Origin: Arenicellales bacterium
Lineage (GTDB): Bacteria; Pseudomonadota; Gammaproteobacteria; Arenicellales; JAJDZL01
NCBI GenBank assembly: GCA_958295885.1
Contig: OY282380.1
Span: 496,001 to 560,000 of the forward strand
Direction of reading: 5' to 3'
Length of the DNA stretch: 64,000 bases
Shown: positions 54,217 through 64,000 of the stretch, piece after piece
Numbering within the stretch: position 1 is the first letter of the stretch
How the letters are laid out: each line of letters opens with the position of its first letter
Program-made: the position numbers and the translations under genes
Notes under the pieces: model-generated
The model's input: the letters and a program-made list of their open reading frames with translations, nothing else
Databases searched by the model: none
Told to the model about the DNA's origin: nothing

Positions 54217-55437
54217 TTGACTCGCACGCGAAAACCTAGCCTCACCATCTTTCTGGTCTGCTGCGCTCACATACTTGCGATGGTTCCCTTTTCGGTCTAT
54301 CCGACATTAATCCCGACACTTCAAATGGAGTGGCAGGCAACGAATACCGAAATTGGTTGGGTTGCGGGCGTTTACTTTGCGGGCTATCTCCTCGCTGTTG
54401 CCATTCTGGTCCCATTCACAGACCGCGTCGCAGCGCGAACCGTGTACCTATATTCCATCGCACTAACGACGATAGCACCACTAGCTTTTGCCTTTCTGAC
54501 AGCCGGTGTGGGAAGTGCCAGCGTATGGAGATTCTTACAGGGAATTGGACTTGCCGGAACTTACATGCCGGGCTTGAAAGCTCTGGTTGATTCAGTTTCC
54601 CAGCAATTGCAGAGCCGCACGGTCGCGGTGTATACCATGTGCTTCGGTTTAGGCGTGGCGGCATCGTTTTTTGTTGCCGGAATCATGATGCAGCATCTTG
54701 CTTGGCAGTGGGTATTCGCCGTCTCTTCCATTGGTCCGTTCATTGCACTATTAATCGCTTTCTTCCATCTTCCATTCGTCCAACCGGATGGACCGAGTGA
54801 GAAGTTCAGAATCATTCCTGACTTTCGTCCCGTGCTGGAAAATAAAAAAGCACTAGGGTTTAGCATTGCCTATAGTGTTCATAATGTGGAACTGTTCGTT
54901 TTTCGCTCCTGGGCCGTCGCGTTTTTAGTGTTTGCGATGAGCCAGAGGGATGCAGACTCTTTCGGTACGGATTGGAATGCGCCAATTTTGGTGGCTTGTG
55001 CAACTTTGTTTGCACAGCCCTTCAGCGTTTTTACCAATGAACTTGCAGAAAAAATTAATCGAGTGAAAGTGATATTAGTCGTAATGCTTCTTGCCGCGGC
55101 GGTTGGGATCGCGCTTGGGTTTTCCAGTCAGCAGTCAATGCCCTTGATCTTGGTGTTGGTGATTCTGTATGCTACTCTGTCAATCGCTGATTCAGCATCA
55201 ATTTCTTCTGCGGTAATTAAAGCTGCAAAGTCTCGGATTCGAGGGACTACGATGGCGTTTCACACTTTGATTGGCTTTGTAGGCGCATTCATCGGTCCTA
55301 TTATTTTTGGAGTCGTATTGGACCTGGCTGGTGGCGGAACTCAGCCTTCCGCTTGGGGCTGGGCTTTCATGGCGACAGCCGCCGTTATTCTGATCGGCCC
55401 GGCTGCAATCCTCAAAACATCAGGCATAATACGTTGA
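54217..55437 (+). CDS. MFS transporter
   Basis: A 406-residue permease with 12 helices. The TM2-3 loop reads AVAILVPFTDRVAARTVYLYS and TM4 has WRFLQGIGLAGTYMPGLKALVDS. It resembles the CynX/NimT-like and nitrate-type branches, but the substrate cannot be told. The start is TTG 54217, with no better codon before the first helix. Downstream, 82 bp away, is a DUF3179 gene. Confidence 0.82.
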   Translation: MTRTRKPSLTIFLVCCAHILAMVPFSVYPTLIPTLQMEWQATNTEIGWVAGVYFAGYLLAVAILVPFTDRVAARTVYLYSIALTTIAPLAFAFLTAGVGSASVWRFLQGIGLAGTYMPGLKALVDSVSQQLQSRTVAVYTMCFGLGVAASFFVAGIMMQHLAWQWVFAVSSIGPFIALLIAFFHLPFVQPDGPSEKFRIIPDFRPVLENKKALGFSIAYSVHNVELFVFRSWAVAFLVFAMSQRDADSFGTDWNAPILVACATLFAQPFSVFTNELAEKINRVKVILVVMLLAAAVGIALGFSSQQSMPLILVLVILYATLSIADSASISSAVIKAAKSRIRGTTMAFHTLIGFVGAFIGPIIFGVVLDLAGGGTQPSAWGWAFMATAAVILIGPAAILKTSGIIR

Positions 55438-55519
55438 ATCGACGAGCCATGACTCTTCAATTGAACCTTCGAGCATTGAATTGGTCGAATTACGCAGACA
55501 AACAGATTAGGTAAACTCA

Positions 55520-56671
55520 ATGAAATACATACATCAATTCGCATTAATCTCAAAATATCTGCCTCTTTTGGTAACGGTCTTCTGCATCGGACCGCTCGCG
55601 TCAGCGAGTGCTTCCGCTCAATTTCTATCAGACAAAAGAGAATGGCCGAACACTGATTTCGACAATCGAGTCGTAGAACTCAGTGAAATCCAATCCGGAG
55701 GCGTGCCAAAGGACGGAATCCCTGCGATTGATGATCCCGAATTCGTTTCTGCCGATATCGCGATGCAGTGGCTGGACGAAAATGAACCAGTCATTGTCTT
55801 GGAAATTCTCGGGAAAGCTCGAGCCTATCCATTGCAGATTTTGATTTGGCACGAAATTGTCAACGATGTGGTGAACGGAAAACCAGTTGCAGTGACGTTC
55901 TGCCCATTGTGCAATGCATCCATTGTCTTCAATAGAAATCTGGACGGCGAGATTTTGGACTTTGGCACGACAGGACGTCTGAGAAACAGCGATTTGGTGA
56001 TGTATGACCGACAGACTGAATCATGGTGGCAGCAAATCACCGGACGAGGAATCGTAGGAATATATGCCGGTGTGCGACTGACTCGCTTACCATCACAAAT
56101 CACTTCATTCAGAGAATTTACCGAAGCGTATCCCAATAGCGAGGTGCTGTCCAGAGACACCGGATTTTCTCGTCGATACGGTGTGAATCCATATCGAGGA
56201 TACGACGATATCAATAATTCTCCATTTTTTCGAGTGGACCTCGATGATGACCGCCTGCCGCCAATGGAACGCGTGCTGAACGTCACAGTCAATGATCGCC
56301 ATCGAGTTTATCCATTTTCCGCGTTCAAAACCGAACCTGTAATCAACGACAATTTCAACGGTGTTCCGGTTGTCGTATTTTCAAAACCTGACGCAGCGTC
56401 GGCACTTGATGGGGCCGATATTGCGAAGTCGAAAATCATACCGTCCGCAACAGCGTACCGAAGAGAAATTGACGATCTCGTTTTAAGTTTCGAGCAGGAC
56501 GGTGAGTCATTTTATGATCGTGAGACCGGCTCTCGGTGGAATCTCTTTGGCCAGGCAGTGCAAGGCGAGCTAACGGGCAAACAACTCAAAAATATTAACA
56601 GTGGATTACATTTTGCTTTCGCCTGGCTGGTTTTTTATCCGGATTCCGAAGTTTATATGATCGACAACTGA
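55520..56671 (+). CDS. DUF3179 domain-containing exported protein
   Basis: 383 residues with a signal peptide (about 1-33, ending SASASA). The DUF3179 core is clear: KARAYPLQILIWHEIVNDVV, VAVTFCPLCNASIVFNR (CxxC), LDFGTTGRLRNSDLVMYDR, and SWWQQITGRGIVG. The second half repeats the theme (VYPFSAFK; FYDRETGSRWNLFGQAVQGEL). The family is widespread and secreted, with no known function; the Cys pair might bind metal or be redox-active. Intact. Confidence 0.87.
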   Translation: MKYIHQFALISKYLPLLVTVFCIGPLASASASAQFLSDKREWPNTDFDNRVVELSEIQSGGVPKDGIPAIDDPEFVSADIAMQWLDENEPVIVLEILGKARAYPLQILIWHEIVNDVVNGKPVAVTFCPLCNASIVFNRNLDGEILDFGTTGRLRNSDLVMYDRQTESWWQQITGRGIVGIYAGVRLTRLPSQITSFREFTEAYPNSEVLSRDTGFSRRYGVNPYRGYDDINNSPFFRVDLDDDRLPPMERVLNVTVNDRHRVYPFSAFKTEPVINDNFNGVPVVVFSKPDAASALDGADIAKSKIIPSATAYRREIDDLVLSFEQDGESFYDRETGSRWNLFGQAVQGELTGKQLKNINSGLHFAFAWLVFYPDSEVYMIDN

Positions 56672-56867
56672 AACCTTTCACTTACGGTTGAAGACGCCGC
56701 TCTGAAATCGCTCTGATGCCTGCCGCAGCAGCTTATCGGAATTTAATTTCCCAAATGCTCTGGCGAGTTCAGCTTTCGACATAATCATGGTCTGCCTCAT
56801 TCCAGCTTACAATAGACATCTTTTGTTGCCTTCAATTACAGATCACAGCGCACAGCCGGATTAACGT

Positions 56868-58208
56868 ATGACCACAAGCGAAGTCTGGCCAATTTTTAGA
56901 CTCGCAGGGCCGGTATTACTGAGTCGTGCAGGCGTCATATTAATCGTAACCGTCGATGTCGCAATGTGTGGTTACGCAGGTTTAAACGAACTTGCGTTCT
57001 ATGGACTGGCCAATGGCCCGCAAGTCTCTATGATACTCATTGGAATCGGATCGATTCTTCCTATCGTAATTCTAACCGCCAGTTCCGACGGCTCAGGCAG
57101 ATACAGGCGATGTGGCCAAATCCTTCGAGTCGGAATTATTCATGCACTCGTTTTGGGAATCGTGCTGGGAATACTGATGCAGTTTGGCGAGGTGTTCTTC
57201 CGTCTCACTGGTCAATCCGACGCCTTGTCTGAAGGAAGCGGTCCAGTGCTTGCAATGCATGGATTGGGACTTGGCGGTATGCTGTGCATGGTAGCGACCT
57301 CCTTGTTTTTGGAAGGTCTGCAGCGGCCCGTTCCTGCCATGGTGGTTACACTCGGTTCGAACGTAGTGAATTTCTATCTCAACTGGGTGTTGATATTCGG
57401 CCATCACGGCGCACCAGCGATGGGGGCTGAAGGTGCTGCACTGGCGACCAGCATTACTCGCTGGCTTTCATTTTTTGTTCTGTTGATATATATCCTGCGA
57501 ACGTTTGATCTGGCTAAATATGGAATTAAAGGCCCGATAACTCAATTTCGATTGATTTCGAAGCGATTGCGACGCTTGGGGTATCCCACAGCCATTGCTC
57601 ACGGCATGGAATCTGCGTCATTCCTGGCTATGACTCTGTTCGCTGGATACATGGGTGTTTTGCAAACAGCGGCATGGACGATTGGATTCAACCTGATTAC
57701 CATCGCTTTTATGGTCGCTCTGGGATATGCAATGGCAGCAAGCGTGCTGGTAGCCAACCACTTAGGACGAAAAGAAATGAGTAAGGCAGCTGCTGCAGGC
57801 TGGACGGCAAGCCTGCTGGCGACTATCACACTCATACTTCTTGCAGTTTTGTTTCTCTACATTCCAGAGCATCTTGCTCGCATTTACACAAATGATCCCG
57901 AAGTGCTGCTGCTCGCAACTCCCGTCGTATTAGTTGCATCCTTCATCATGATTCTGGACGGCATTCAGGCAGTTGGAGTTGGAATTCTCAGAGGATATCG
58001 GAACATGTGGTTCATCACGATGTCTATGATCGCATCATTTTGGGGCGTGATGGTACCTCTTGGATGGTATCTGGGTCTTTACCTTGATGGCGGCCCGGTG
58101 GAACTCATGTGGGCAGTTGGTGTGGCCTGCATTGTGGCGATAGCTCTGCTCTTTTCCCGATTTCGATTCTTACAGGTCAAGATTTATCGCGCCGAAAAAA
58201 GGATCTGA
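56868..58208 (+). CDS. MATE family efflux transporter
   Basis: A 446-residue transporter with 12 helices in two bundles. Landmarks are LAGPVLLSRAGVILIVTVDVAMCG near the N-terminus, LFLEGLQRPVPAMVVTLGSNVVNFYLNWVLIFG, and GAEGAALATSITRW, all typical of NorM-like MATE proteins. It exports cationic or small toxic compounds with H+ or Na+. It ends 56 bp from the convergent citrate synthase gene. Confidence 0.9.
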   Translation: MTTSEVWPIFRLAGPVLLSRAGVILIVTVDVAMCGYAGLNELAFYGLANGPQVSMILIGIGSILPIVILTASSDGSGRYRRCGQILRVGIIHALVLGIVLGILMQFGEVFFRLTGQSDALSEGSGPVLAMHGLGLGGMLCMVATSLFLEGLQRPVPAMVVTLGSNVVNFYLNWVLIFGHHGAPAMGAEGAALATSITRWLSFFVLLIYILRTFDLAKYGIKGPITQFRLISKRLRRLGYPTAIAHGMESASFLAMTLFAGYMGVLQTAAWTIGFNLITIAFMVALGYAMAASVLVANHLGRKEMSKAAAAGWTASLLATITLILLAVLFLYIPEHLARIYTNDPEVLLLATPVVLVASFIMILDGIQAVGVGILRGYRNMWFITMSMIASFWGVMVPLGWYLGLYLDGGPVELMWAVGVACIVAIALLFSRFRFLQVKIYRAEKRI

Positions 58209-58264
58209 CCCAGATTCTGCAGCAGTGTGATTCCAACTTAGACGCGGTCAGAATCAACAGTTGA

Positions 58265-59680
58265 CTACGCGACTGGTTTTCCCGAGTCCTTATTTGAATT
58301 ACCTCCCCAAAGACTAAACCAGTTGGTACTCTTGCTTTCTCTTTTTTCAAGAATTTCAAAATCCCGTTTTACGGGACCGGTATACAGCTGGCGAGGTCGG
58401 CCAATGCGTTGGCTTTCCTTGCTGCCAAACATCTCTTTCCAGTGGGCAATCCATCCGACAGTTCGAGCGATGGCAAACATCGCGGTAAACATCTGGGTTG
58501 GAAAACCAATCGCTCTTAGAATGATTCCGGAATAAAAGTCGACGTTTGGATAGAGTTTCTTTTCAATGAAATATTCGTCCTGCAGGGCGATTTTCTCCAA
58601 TTCCAGCGCAATTGGAAGCGTCGGATCATTCAATCCAAGTTCGTCGAGAACCTGATGACAGGTTTCCCGCATGATTCGGGCACGCGGGTCGTGGTTCTTG
58701 TAGACCCGATGACCAAAACCCATCAATCTGAAGCTATCTGATTTATCTTTGGCGCGATCAATAAATTTTGGAATATTTTCTACTTCCCTAATGTCGTTCA
58801 ACATACGCAACACCGCTTCGTTGGCGCCGCCGTGTGCCGGCCCCCAAAGCGAAGCGATGCCGGCTGCTATGCAAGCAAACGGATTCGCACCAGACGACCC
58901 AGCCAGCCGCACGGTTGAAGTTGAGGCATTTTGTTCGTGGTCAGCATGCAGGATCAAGATTCGATCAATCGCCTTTGCAACAGTCAGACTGACCTCGTAT
59001 TCCTCGGTGGGCACTCCAAACATCAGCCGCAGCAAATTTTCTGCATAGGTTAGATCGTTCTTCGGATACAGAAAAGGCTGGCCAATAGAATACTTGTATG
59101 CATACGCTGCAATCGTTGGCATTTTTGCGATCAGGCGGTGAGCCGCCACCATTTGCTTGATCGGATCGCGGACATCCGTATCATCATGATAAAATGCCGA
59201 TAGCGCGCCGATGACACCCACCATGACCGCCATTGGATGAGCAGACCGCTTAAAACCACGAAAAAATGACACCAACTGCTCGTGCAGCATCGTATGGTGG
59301 GTAATCGAATAATCAAAATCTCTCTTTTCTTCTCTCGATGGCAGCTCACCATGAAGCAAAAGGTAACAAACATCCAGATAATCGGTGTTTTCCACCAATT
59401 GTTCAATGGGATAACCTCGATGCAGCAGAATGCCCTCTTCTCCGTCAATAAAGGTAATCTCTGATGAACACGAGCCAGTCGACGTAAAACCTGGGTCATA
59501 GGTAAACATACCGGATTCGCGATAAAGTGATCCAATATTTATCAGACTGGGGCCTAAAGAACCGTCCACAATTGGAAATTCGTATTTCATTCCATCCCGA
59601 TTATTGACTATAGTGACTGTATCTGCCTTCTTTGCAGTACTCTCTTCAGACTTTCTTAGAACTCGTGCTGTTTGGGTCAT
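58265..59680 (-). CDS. gltA: Citrate synthase, type II
   Basis: 471 residues. Catalytic and substrate motifs: [18 protein letters not shown] (first His), [19 protein letters not shown] (second His), and [16 protein letters not shown] (catalytic Asp). The N-terminal extension and length are those of the hexameric, NADH-sensitive Gram-negative type. I choose the ATG preceded by GGAGGAAAA; an upstream in-frame ATG-like start six codons earlier lacks a site. It condenses acetyl-CoA and oxaloacetate. Confidence 0.95.
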   Translation of the reverse strand: MTQTARVLRKSEESTAKKADTVTIVNNRDGMKYEFPIVDGSLGPSLINIGSLYRESGMFTYDPGFTSTGSCSSEITFIDGEEGILLHRGYPIEQLVENTDYLDVCYLLLHGELPSREEKRDFDYSITHHTMLHEQLVSFFRGFKRSAHPMAVMVGVIGALSAFYHDDTDVRDPIKQMVAAHRLIAKMPTIAAYAYKYSIGQPFLYPKNDLTYAENLLRLMFGVPTEEYEVSLTVAKAIDRILILHADHEQNASTSTVRLAGSSGANPFACIAAGIASLWGPAHGGANEAVLRMLNDIREVENIPKFIDRAKDKSDSFRLMGFGHRVYKNHDPRARIMRETCHQVLDELGLNDPTLPIALELEKIALQDEYFIEKKLYPNVDFYSGIILRAIGFPTQMFTAMFAIARTVGWIAHWKEMFGSKESQRIGRPRQLYTGPVKRDFEILEKRESKSTNWFSLWGGNSNKDSGKPVA

Positions 59681-59861
59681 TTTTCCTCCATAATTCAATT
59701 AAACTCTCGACACAGAAATGCAAAACTAGATTTTACCACGCCACAATCGTTATCTATTGCATAAGTCATAAGCAGCGCAACTGGCTAAAATTAATCATCA
59801 TTCTCACGTTTCAGATCAAAAGTGCAGACATCATTCATTCTTTTTCAAAAATCAGCTTGCA

Positions 59862-60716
59862 ATGCGTGAATTATCAATTTCGACCAAGAACCTAAAACTT
59901 GCGGCGCTTACTTCAGGCGACAACTCGAATGCGCCTGTGATTGCTCTGCACGGCTGGTTGGACAATGCAGCCAGCTACATTCCTATTGCGCCTTACCTGG
60001 ATCATCTTCGCCTCATCGCGCTCGACTTTCCTGGCCATGGAAAGTCCGAACACCGAAAAGGTGCAAACGCCTATCATTTCATTGACTATGCAGCAGATGT
60101 CATCCTTGCAGCGGAACGGCTCGGGCTGGAGAAATTCGATCTGCTGGGACATTCTTTGGGAGCAGGCATCGCAGCTCTTGTCGCATCCGCTGTTCCTGAA
60201 AAAATCAATCGCCTGGCACTGGTGGAAGGACTGGCGCCCTTCACAGGAAAATTTGAAAATACGACAACTCAGCTTCGACTGCACATTGAACATACGCTGA
60301 GGAAATCCAGACCTGCCCGAGTTTATCGCAGCATTGACGAAGCAGCTGCAGCGAGACAGGCGGCGGGCGACCTGTCTGCAGCTTCTGCGCGCTTGATCGC
60401 GGCTCGAAACCTGATGCAAAACGGTGAAGGAGGTTTTATTTGGAGAACGGACCGATGTCTGCGCCGAGCGTCACCCATTTATCTTGCTGAAGACCATGTG
60501 ATCGATTATCTTTCTAAAATTAAGTGTGAATCTCTGTTGATTCGAAGCTCCAGAGGCATCGTTAAGAACTGGGAGCGGCTGAGCGGACGGGAACGGCATA
60601 TCGGTCACCTGCAAGTAATCGATATAGAGGGTGGGCACCATTGCCACATGGACGCTCCTGAACTGGTCGCCACGCACTTGACCTCTTTTTTCTCGACAAT
60701 CGATAAAATTGACTGA
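59862..60716 (+). CDS. Alpha/beta hydrolase
   Basis: 284 residues. HGWLDNAASYIPIAPYLD (oxyanion loop), LLGHSLGAGIAALVA (nucleophile Ser), VIDIEGGHHCHMDAPE (His). It resembles the Mest/serine-hydrolase-like group of epoxide hydrolase-type enzymes. Substrate unknown. A small membrane-protein gene follows 39 bp later. Confidence 0.85.
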   Translation: MRELSISTKNLKLAALTSGDNSNAPVIALHGWLDNAASYIPIAPYLDHLRLIALDFPGHGKSEHRKGANAYHFIDYAADVILAAERLGLEKFDLLGHSLGAGIAALVASAVPEKINRLALVEGLAPFTGKFENTTTQLRLHIEHTLRKSRPARVYRSIDEAAAARQAAGDLSAASARLIAARNLMQNGEGGFIWRTDRCLRRASPIYLAEDHVIDYLSKIKCESLLIRSSRGIVKNWERLSGRERHIGHLQVIDIEGGHHCHMDAPELVATHLTSFFSTIDKID

Positions 60717-60755
60717 TAATTGAATCAACTGACAGCGTAAATCTGCTTGGACGTC

Positions 60756-60911
60756 ATGGCAAAGCAATTTAAATTTCTACAGAGTGAAAGACTGCCAGAT
60801 TGGGTGAAAAAGCTTGGGTTGATCGGCTTTCTGTTTTTCTTGATCAAGGGTCTGCTTTGGCTTATCGTGCCAGCACTGCTGATTTATTTTGGAATAGAAT
60901 ACAATTGGTGA
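60756..60911 (+). CDS. Small single-helix membrane protein, 51 aa
   Basis: The frame from ATG 60756 to TGA 60911 encodes MAKQFKFLQSERLPDWVKKL followed by one hydrophobic helix (GLIGFLFFLIKGLLWLIVPA) and ends FGIEYNW. The positive-inside N-terminus and clean helix support a real protein. Similar tiny proteins occur in many gammaproteobacteria, with no function known. Confidence 0.65.
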   Translation: MAKQFKFLQSERLPDWVKKLGLIGFLFFLIKGLLWLIVPALLIYFGIEYNW

Positions 60912-61022
60912 CCTACAGTCAAACTGGTGCTCGCTGCTCTCAAAACTGATAAAATTCTTTCAGGCATCCAGCTAGATGCCAATTCTTGAGACCAAATTTT
61001 TCTAACTTGGTAAATATTCTGA

Positions 61023-61367
61023 ATGCCATCAAAGAAAATTAACATGTACCGTGTGATTTTCCACAACCAAGGGAAAATCTATGAACTTTATGCAAGAAAT
61101 GTCTGCCAGAGCGATATGTTCGCCTTTCTGGAAGTTGAAAACCTAGTCTTCGGTGACAGTTCCAAGCTGGTCGTCAATCCAGGTGAGGAAGCGCTGAAAA
61201 ATCAATTTGAAGGGGTCAGTCGCACCTACATACCAATTCACTCAGTCGTACGTGTTGACGAAGTGGAAAAAGAAGGCCCGGCAAAGATGCATTCCTTTGA
61301 TGGAAAAGGAGTCATTACTCCTTTCCCGTTACCGTTCAGATCACCGGAAGGCGCATCCGGGGATTAA
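61023..61367 (+). CDS. DUF1820 family protein
   Basis: 114 residues. MYRVIFHNQGKIYELYARNV, CQSDMFAFLEVENLVFG and YIPIHSVVRVDEVEKEGPAK are the family hallmarks. Members occur across gammaproteobacteria and their function is unknown. ATG 61023 adds seven residues before the usual start MYRV at 61044; the latter is equally possible. Confidence 0.87.
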   Translation: MPSKKINMYRVIFHNQGKIYELYARNVCQSDMFAFLEVENLVFGDSSKLVVNPGEEALKNQFEGVSRTYIPIHSVVRVDEVEKEGPAKMHSFDGKGVITPFPLPFRSPEGASGD

Positions 61368-61418
61368 ATTCTTCCAATCAGGCTCAGTTTCAACATTAGA
61401 GCCTTGGACAGAAAAATT

Positions 61419-61787
61419 TCAGGAAGATTCAGATTTCTTCAGCTTCTTCCTTTTCACATCCTCCAATTGGGTCAGAGCCTGCACACTCTGCTCCAGAAAG
61501 ACATTATTTTCATCGGATTTGGAAGAGCACAGATTGTTCACTCCTGTGGAGATGTTCTGATACAGCTGCTTTTGTCGTTCATCTATCTGACTGAGCAGGG
61601 ATACTGTGTCAACGAAATGCTGACGGACATTTGATCGATATTCGTTAAACTCGTTTTGAAGCTTCTCATATTTGGCTTTGGCTTCTTCATCACCATTTCG
61701 GATATGTCCGAATATAAATCCGGCCGCGCCACCAATCACCAGTCCTACGACTAGTGGAATAATAAAAGTCAAACTGTCTAGTGTCAT
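61419..61787 (-). CDS. zapG: ZapG/YhcB (DUF1043) cell-envelope protein
   Basis: 122 residues. An N-terminal membrane helix (about 8-28, FIIPLVVGLVIGGAAGFIFG) is followed by a coiled coil (KAKYEKLQNEFNEYRSNVRQHFVDTVSLLSQI), the typical layout. In E. coli YhcB links cell division, elongation and phospholipid synthesis at the inner membrane. It is convergent with the DUF1820 gene. Confidence 0.87.
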   Translation of the reverse strand: MTLDSLTFIIPLVVGLVIGGAAGFIFGHIRNGDEEAKAKYEKLQNEFNEYRSNVRQHFVDTVSLLSQIDERQKQLYQNISTGVNNLCSSKSDENNVFLEQSVQALTQLEDVKRKKLKKSESS

Positions 61788-61847
61788 AACTCGCTAAAAT
61801 ATTGACGCGTGCAACGAAGCACCAGCACCTCAGTCAATAACAGAATC

Positions 61848-63806
61848 TCACACTGCAGATCCAGGAATTGAGATGCCGGTCGGCTCGTCATCTGCGTATT
61901 TAATCAAATGCACATATGGAGAACGCCATACAGTCCATTCTCCGGTATCACGGTCATATTCTGAGTTGACGAAACACTTCCAATTTTCATCATCAATATT
62001 TTGAAAATCCATCCTGTAATAGTAACCAGGATAACGGGTTTCCTCGCGGAACTGGATATGCTTCATATGGGCGAAGGCAGCTATTAGACGATGATAGTTT
62101 TCCCATGCTCTCAGCAATTCATGTAAGTCTTTCGCGCGCATTTTTAAAGAATCTTCGCGAAGCATGTTCAGCTTCTTCTCAGCAATTTCCAGCATCTTGC
62201 GATTGGTCTGATACCACGTACTCACACCTGCGACATATTCATCCATGACTTTCTGCAGTCTGAACTGAAACATTTTCGGCGTTATGTAATGGGGATTGAT
62301 GTCAATTGCTGTCGTATAGTCCTTATGTTCCAGAAAGTTGGACACAGGACGATAAATTTCTTCAACGAGTTCGTCAATGGATCGCGACAGCTGTGGCTGC
62401 CAATCTTTGTTGTCTTGAACAAATTTGACCATTGACTTTGCTGCAATTCTTCCCTCGGCGTGTGATCCGGATGAAAACTTGTGTCCGGAAGCGCCTACTC
62501 CATCCCCGGAAGTGAACAGGCCCTTGACCGTCGTCATTCGGTTGTAGCCCCAATGGTAGTGTTCCGGAGTGCCTGGCAGGTCGTCTGGGCCTGAACACCA
62601 GATGCCAGCGCAGCCAGCATGCGAGCCCAGCAGATAGGGTTCCGTAGGAATCAGCTCAGACATTTCCTTGTCGGGCTCAATATTTTCACCAGCCCAGACT
62701 CCACATTGGCTGATGGTCATATCGAGAAAATCTTCCCAAGCCTCCGCTTCAAGGTGCTTGATTTCACGCGGAGTCATGGTTTCTGCCAATTTTGCCATTG
62801 CTGAAGGCGTATCTATAAAAATCGGACCTCGGCCTTCGCGCATTTCTTTCATCATCAAGTGATTTCTCAGACAGGTGCCCATTTTGGGACCGTTGGCATA
62901 TTCGTCGTATCCGTGGTCTTTGAGAATACCGTAATTTCGCACCTGGTAGTCTTCACCAAACGCATTCATGGCCCGTGCTTTGAAGAGCAGGAACCAAGCG
63001 CCTACAGGGCCGTAACCATCTTTAAATCTTGCTGGAACGAATCGGTTCTCCATCTGAGTCAGGTGCGCCCCGCATTCTGCTGCCATCGCATACGTAGAAC
63101 CTGCGTTCCAGACCGGATACCAGGCTCGACCTGTTCCCTCACCGACCGACCGCGGGCGAAATACATTGACCGCGCCGCCTGCTGCCAACAGACAGGCCTT
63201 GAACCTGTAGATATACAGCTTATGATCACGAACGCTAAAGCCAGCAGCACCAGCAACTCGATTTGGATCATTCGCGTCTGTGATTAATCGAACAATGAAA
63301 ATTCTTTCTTCGATTTTCTCGACACCCAATGCCTTTTTTGCTGCTTCAGCAACGATCCACTTGTAGGATTCACCGTTGATCATGATCTGCCAGCGTCCAG
63401 AACGAACGGGTTTGCCTCCTTCGGTCAACCTCTTCCCTTCGTCGCCCTTCTGTTTCCATATAGGCAGTCCCCATTCTTCAAAATTGTGAACAGAATCATC
63501 GACATGGCGACCAACATCGTAAACGAGATCTTCCCGGATGATGCCCATTAGATCTCCGCGGACGTAGCGAACATATTCAGCGGGGTCATTCTCACCCATG
63601 TAGGTGTTGATCGCAGAAAGCCCCTGTGCGACCGCTCCGGACCGGTCCATCGCGGCTTTATCAACCAATTTAATCTTCAGGTCTGTGCTTTCCGCCCAAC
63701 GCATAATTTCAAAAGCACAGCCACAGGCGGACATACCGCCGCCGATAATCAAAATATCGATTTCTTCTTCTACGATTTCGGGATTTCCAAATTCAAAATC
63801 CGCCAT
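61848..63806 (-). CDS. aprA: Adenylylsulfate (APS) reductase alpha subunit AprA
   Basis: 652 residues, full length. FAD-binding start EEIDILIIGGGMSACGCAFE; KLVDKAAMDRSGAVAQGLSAINTYMG; active-site region RSGRWQIMINGESYKWIVAEA; LTQMENRFVPARFKDGYGPVGAWF; GDGVGASGHKFSSGSHAEG. In sulfur oxidisers the AprBA pair works in reverse, forming APS from sulfite and AMP in the cytoplasm. I use ATG 63806 (AGGAT upstream); a GTG lies one codon before. It follows aprB by 14 bp. Confidence 0.95.
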   Translation of the reverse strand: MADFEFGNPEIVEEEIDILIIGGGMSACGCAFEIMRWAESTDLKIKLVDKAAMDRSGAVAQGLSAINTYMGENDPAEYVRYVRGDLMGIIREDLVYDVGRHVDDSVHNFEEWGLPIWKQKGDEGKRLTEGGKPVRSGRWQIMINGESYKWIVAEAAKKALGVEKIEERIFIVRLITDANDPNRVAGAAGFSVRDHKLYIYRFKACLLAAGGAVNVFRPRSVGEGTGRAWYPVWNAGSTYAMAAECGAHLTQMENRFVPARFKDGYGPVGAWFLLFKARAMNAFGEDYQVRNYGILKDHGYDEYANGPKMGTCLRNHLMMKEMREGRGPIFIDTPSAMAKLAETMTPREIKHLEAEAWEDFLDMTISQCGVWAGENIEPDKEMSELIPTEPYLLGSHAGCAGIWCSGPDDLPGTPEHYHWGYNRMTTVKGLFTSGDGVGASGHKFSSGSHAEGRIAAKSMVKFVQDNKDWQPQLSRSIDELVEEIYRPVSNFLEHKDYTTAIDINPHYITPKMFQFRLQKVMDEYVAGVSTWYQTNRKMLEIAEKKLNMLREDSLKMRAKDLHELLRAWENYHRLIAAFAHMKHIQFREETRYPGYYYRMDFQNIDDENWKCFVNSEYDRDTGEWTVWRSPYVHLIKYADDEPTGISIPGSAV

Positions 63807-63820
63807 CACATAATCCTATA

Positions 63821-64000
63821 TTAGCTCTGGACAAACTGGTCCATATCGCAGGAATGCGTTTGTTTTGTAAATAGCGTTGAGTGATCAGTCAGTTCGTTCC
63901 AGTTTACAGAAGGCTTGTTTCGATAAGGTTCGGCAGAACCCTCTGGAGTGGTGCGAATCGGAAACTTAAACCGCTTGCGTTTGCCATTGCGGAACTTAAT
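63821..64000 (-). CDS. aprB: Adenylylsulfate reductase beta subunit AprB, C-terminal end only
   Basis: The minus strand from the window edge reads IKFRNGKRKRFKFPIRTTPE, then GSAEPYRNKPSVNWNELTDH to a TAA at 63,821-63,823. RFKFPIRTTPEGS is the typical tail domain of AprB that wraps around AprA. The [4Fe-4S] domains lie beyond the window. It is in operon with aprA. Confidence 0.9.
   Translation of the reverse strand: MKFRNGKRKRFKFPIRTTPEGSAEPYRNKPSVNWNELTDHSTLFTKQTHSCDMDQFVQS

Overview
The window looks like chromosome from a sulfur-oxidising gammaproteobacterium. The right edge carries the end of aprB followed by aprA (dissimilatory APS reductase). The rest includes coq7, a type II citrate synthase, zapG/yhcB, a DUF1820 gene, yicC, a three-subunit glycolate oxidase (glcDEF) and an AcrB-type RND pump. 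No rRNA or tRNA gene was found. The lineage is inferred from gene content only. The many decayed mobile elements would suit a host-associated or recently bottlenecked lineage, but that is not shown.

Layout. (1) 1-11.6 kb is a graveyard: a partial TPR-like gene, the C-terminal stub of a group II intron maturase, two partial copies of a DUF4338/ISAs1-type transposase gene, IS66 fragments, other transposase scraps, an apparently ORF-less group II intron on the minus strand (about 7170-8049), and defence debris (a nucleotidyltransferase with a broken HEPN partner, the front of a restriction-helicase gene, a broken AAA/DUF4143 gene). (2) 11.7-19.3 kb holds intact housekeeping and efflux genes: yicC, a Rieske ferredoxin, a glycosyltransferase and a two-gene RND pump. 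This block lies between two inverted 1.4 kb copies of an rpn (PD-(D/E)XK) nuclease unit at 8.99-10.37 and 20.59-21.98 kb. (3) 22-35 kb is a defence island: an intact HEPN/MNT pair, an hsdM remnant, an IS4-type element with clear ends, and a complete four-gene Zorya type I anti-phage operon (zorABCD, 26.2-34.6 kb). The IS and Zorya are bracketed by 146-bp direct repeats of the 3' end of an endonuclease/exonuclease/phosphatase-fold (EEP) gene. (4) 34.9-64 kb is ordinary core metabolism and transport.

The most unusual object is the Zorya operon. ZorA (proton channel with a long cytoplasmic tail), ZorB (peptidoglycan-binding stator partner), ZorC (EH_Signature-like) and ZorD (SNF2 helicase with an Mrr-type nuclease) are translationally coupled, as expected for type I. 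ZorB, however, carries about 250 extra residues between its membrane segment and its OmpA domain. They are built from a nearly identical 315-bp tandem duplication whose 49- and 56-residue units are exact multiples of seven, so the coiled coil stays in register whatever the copy number. This predicts a very long periplasmic rod that could change length by recombination.
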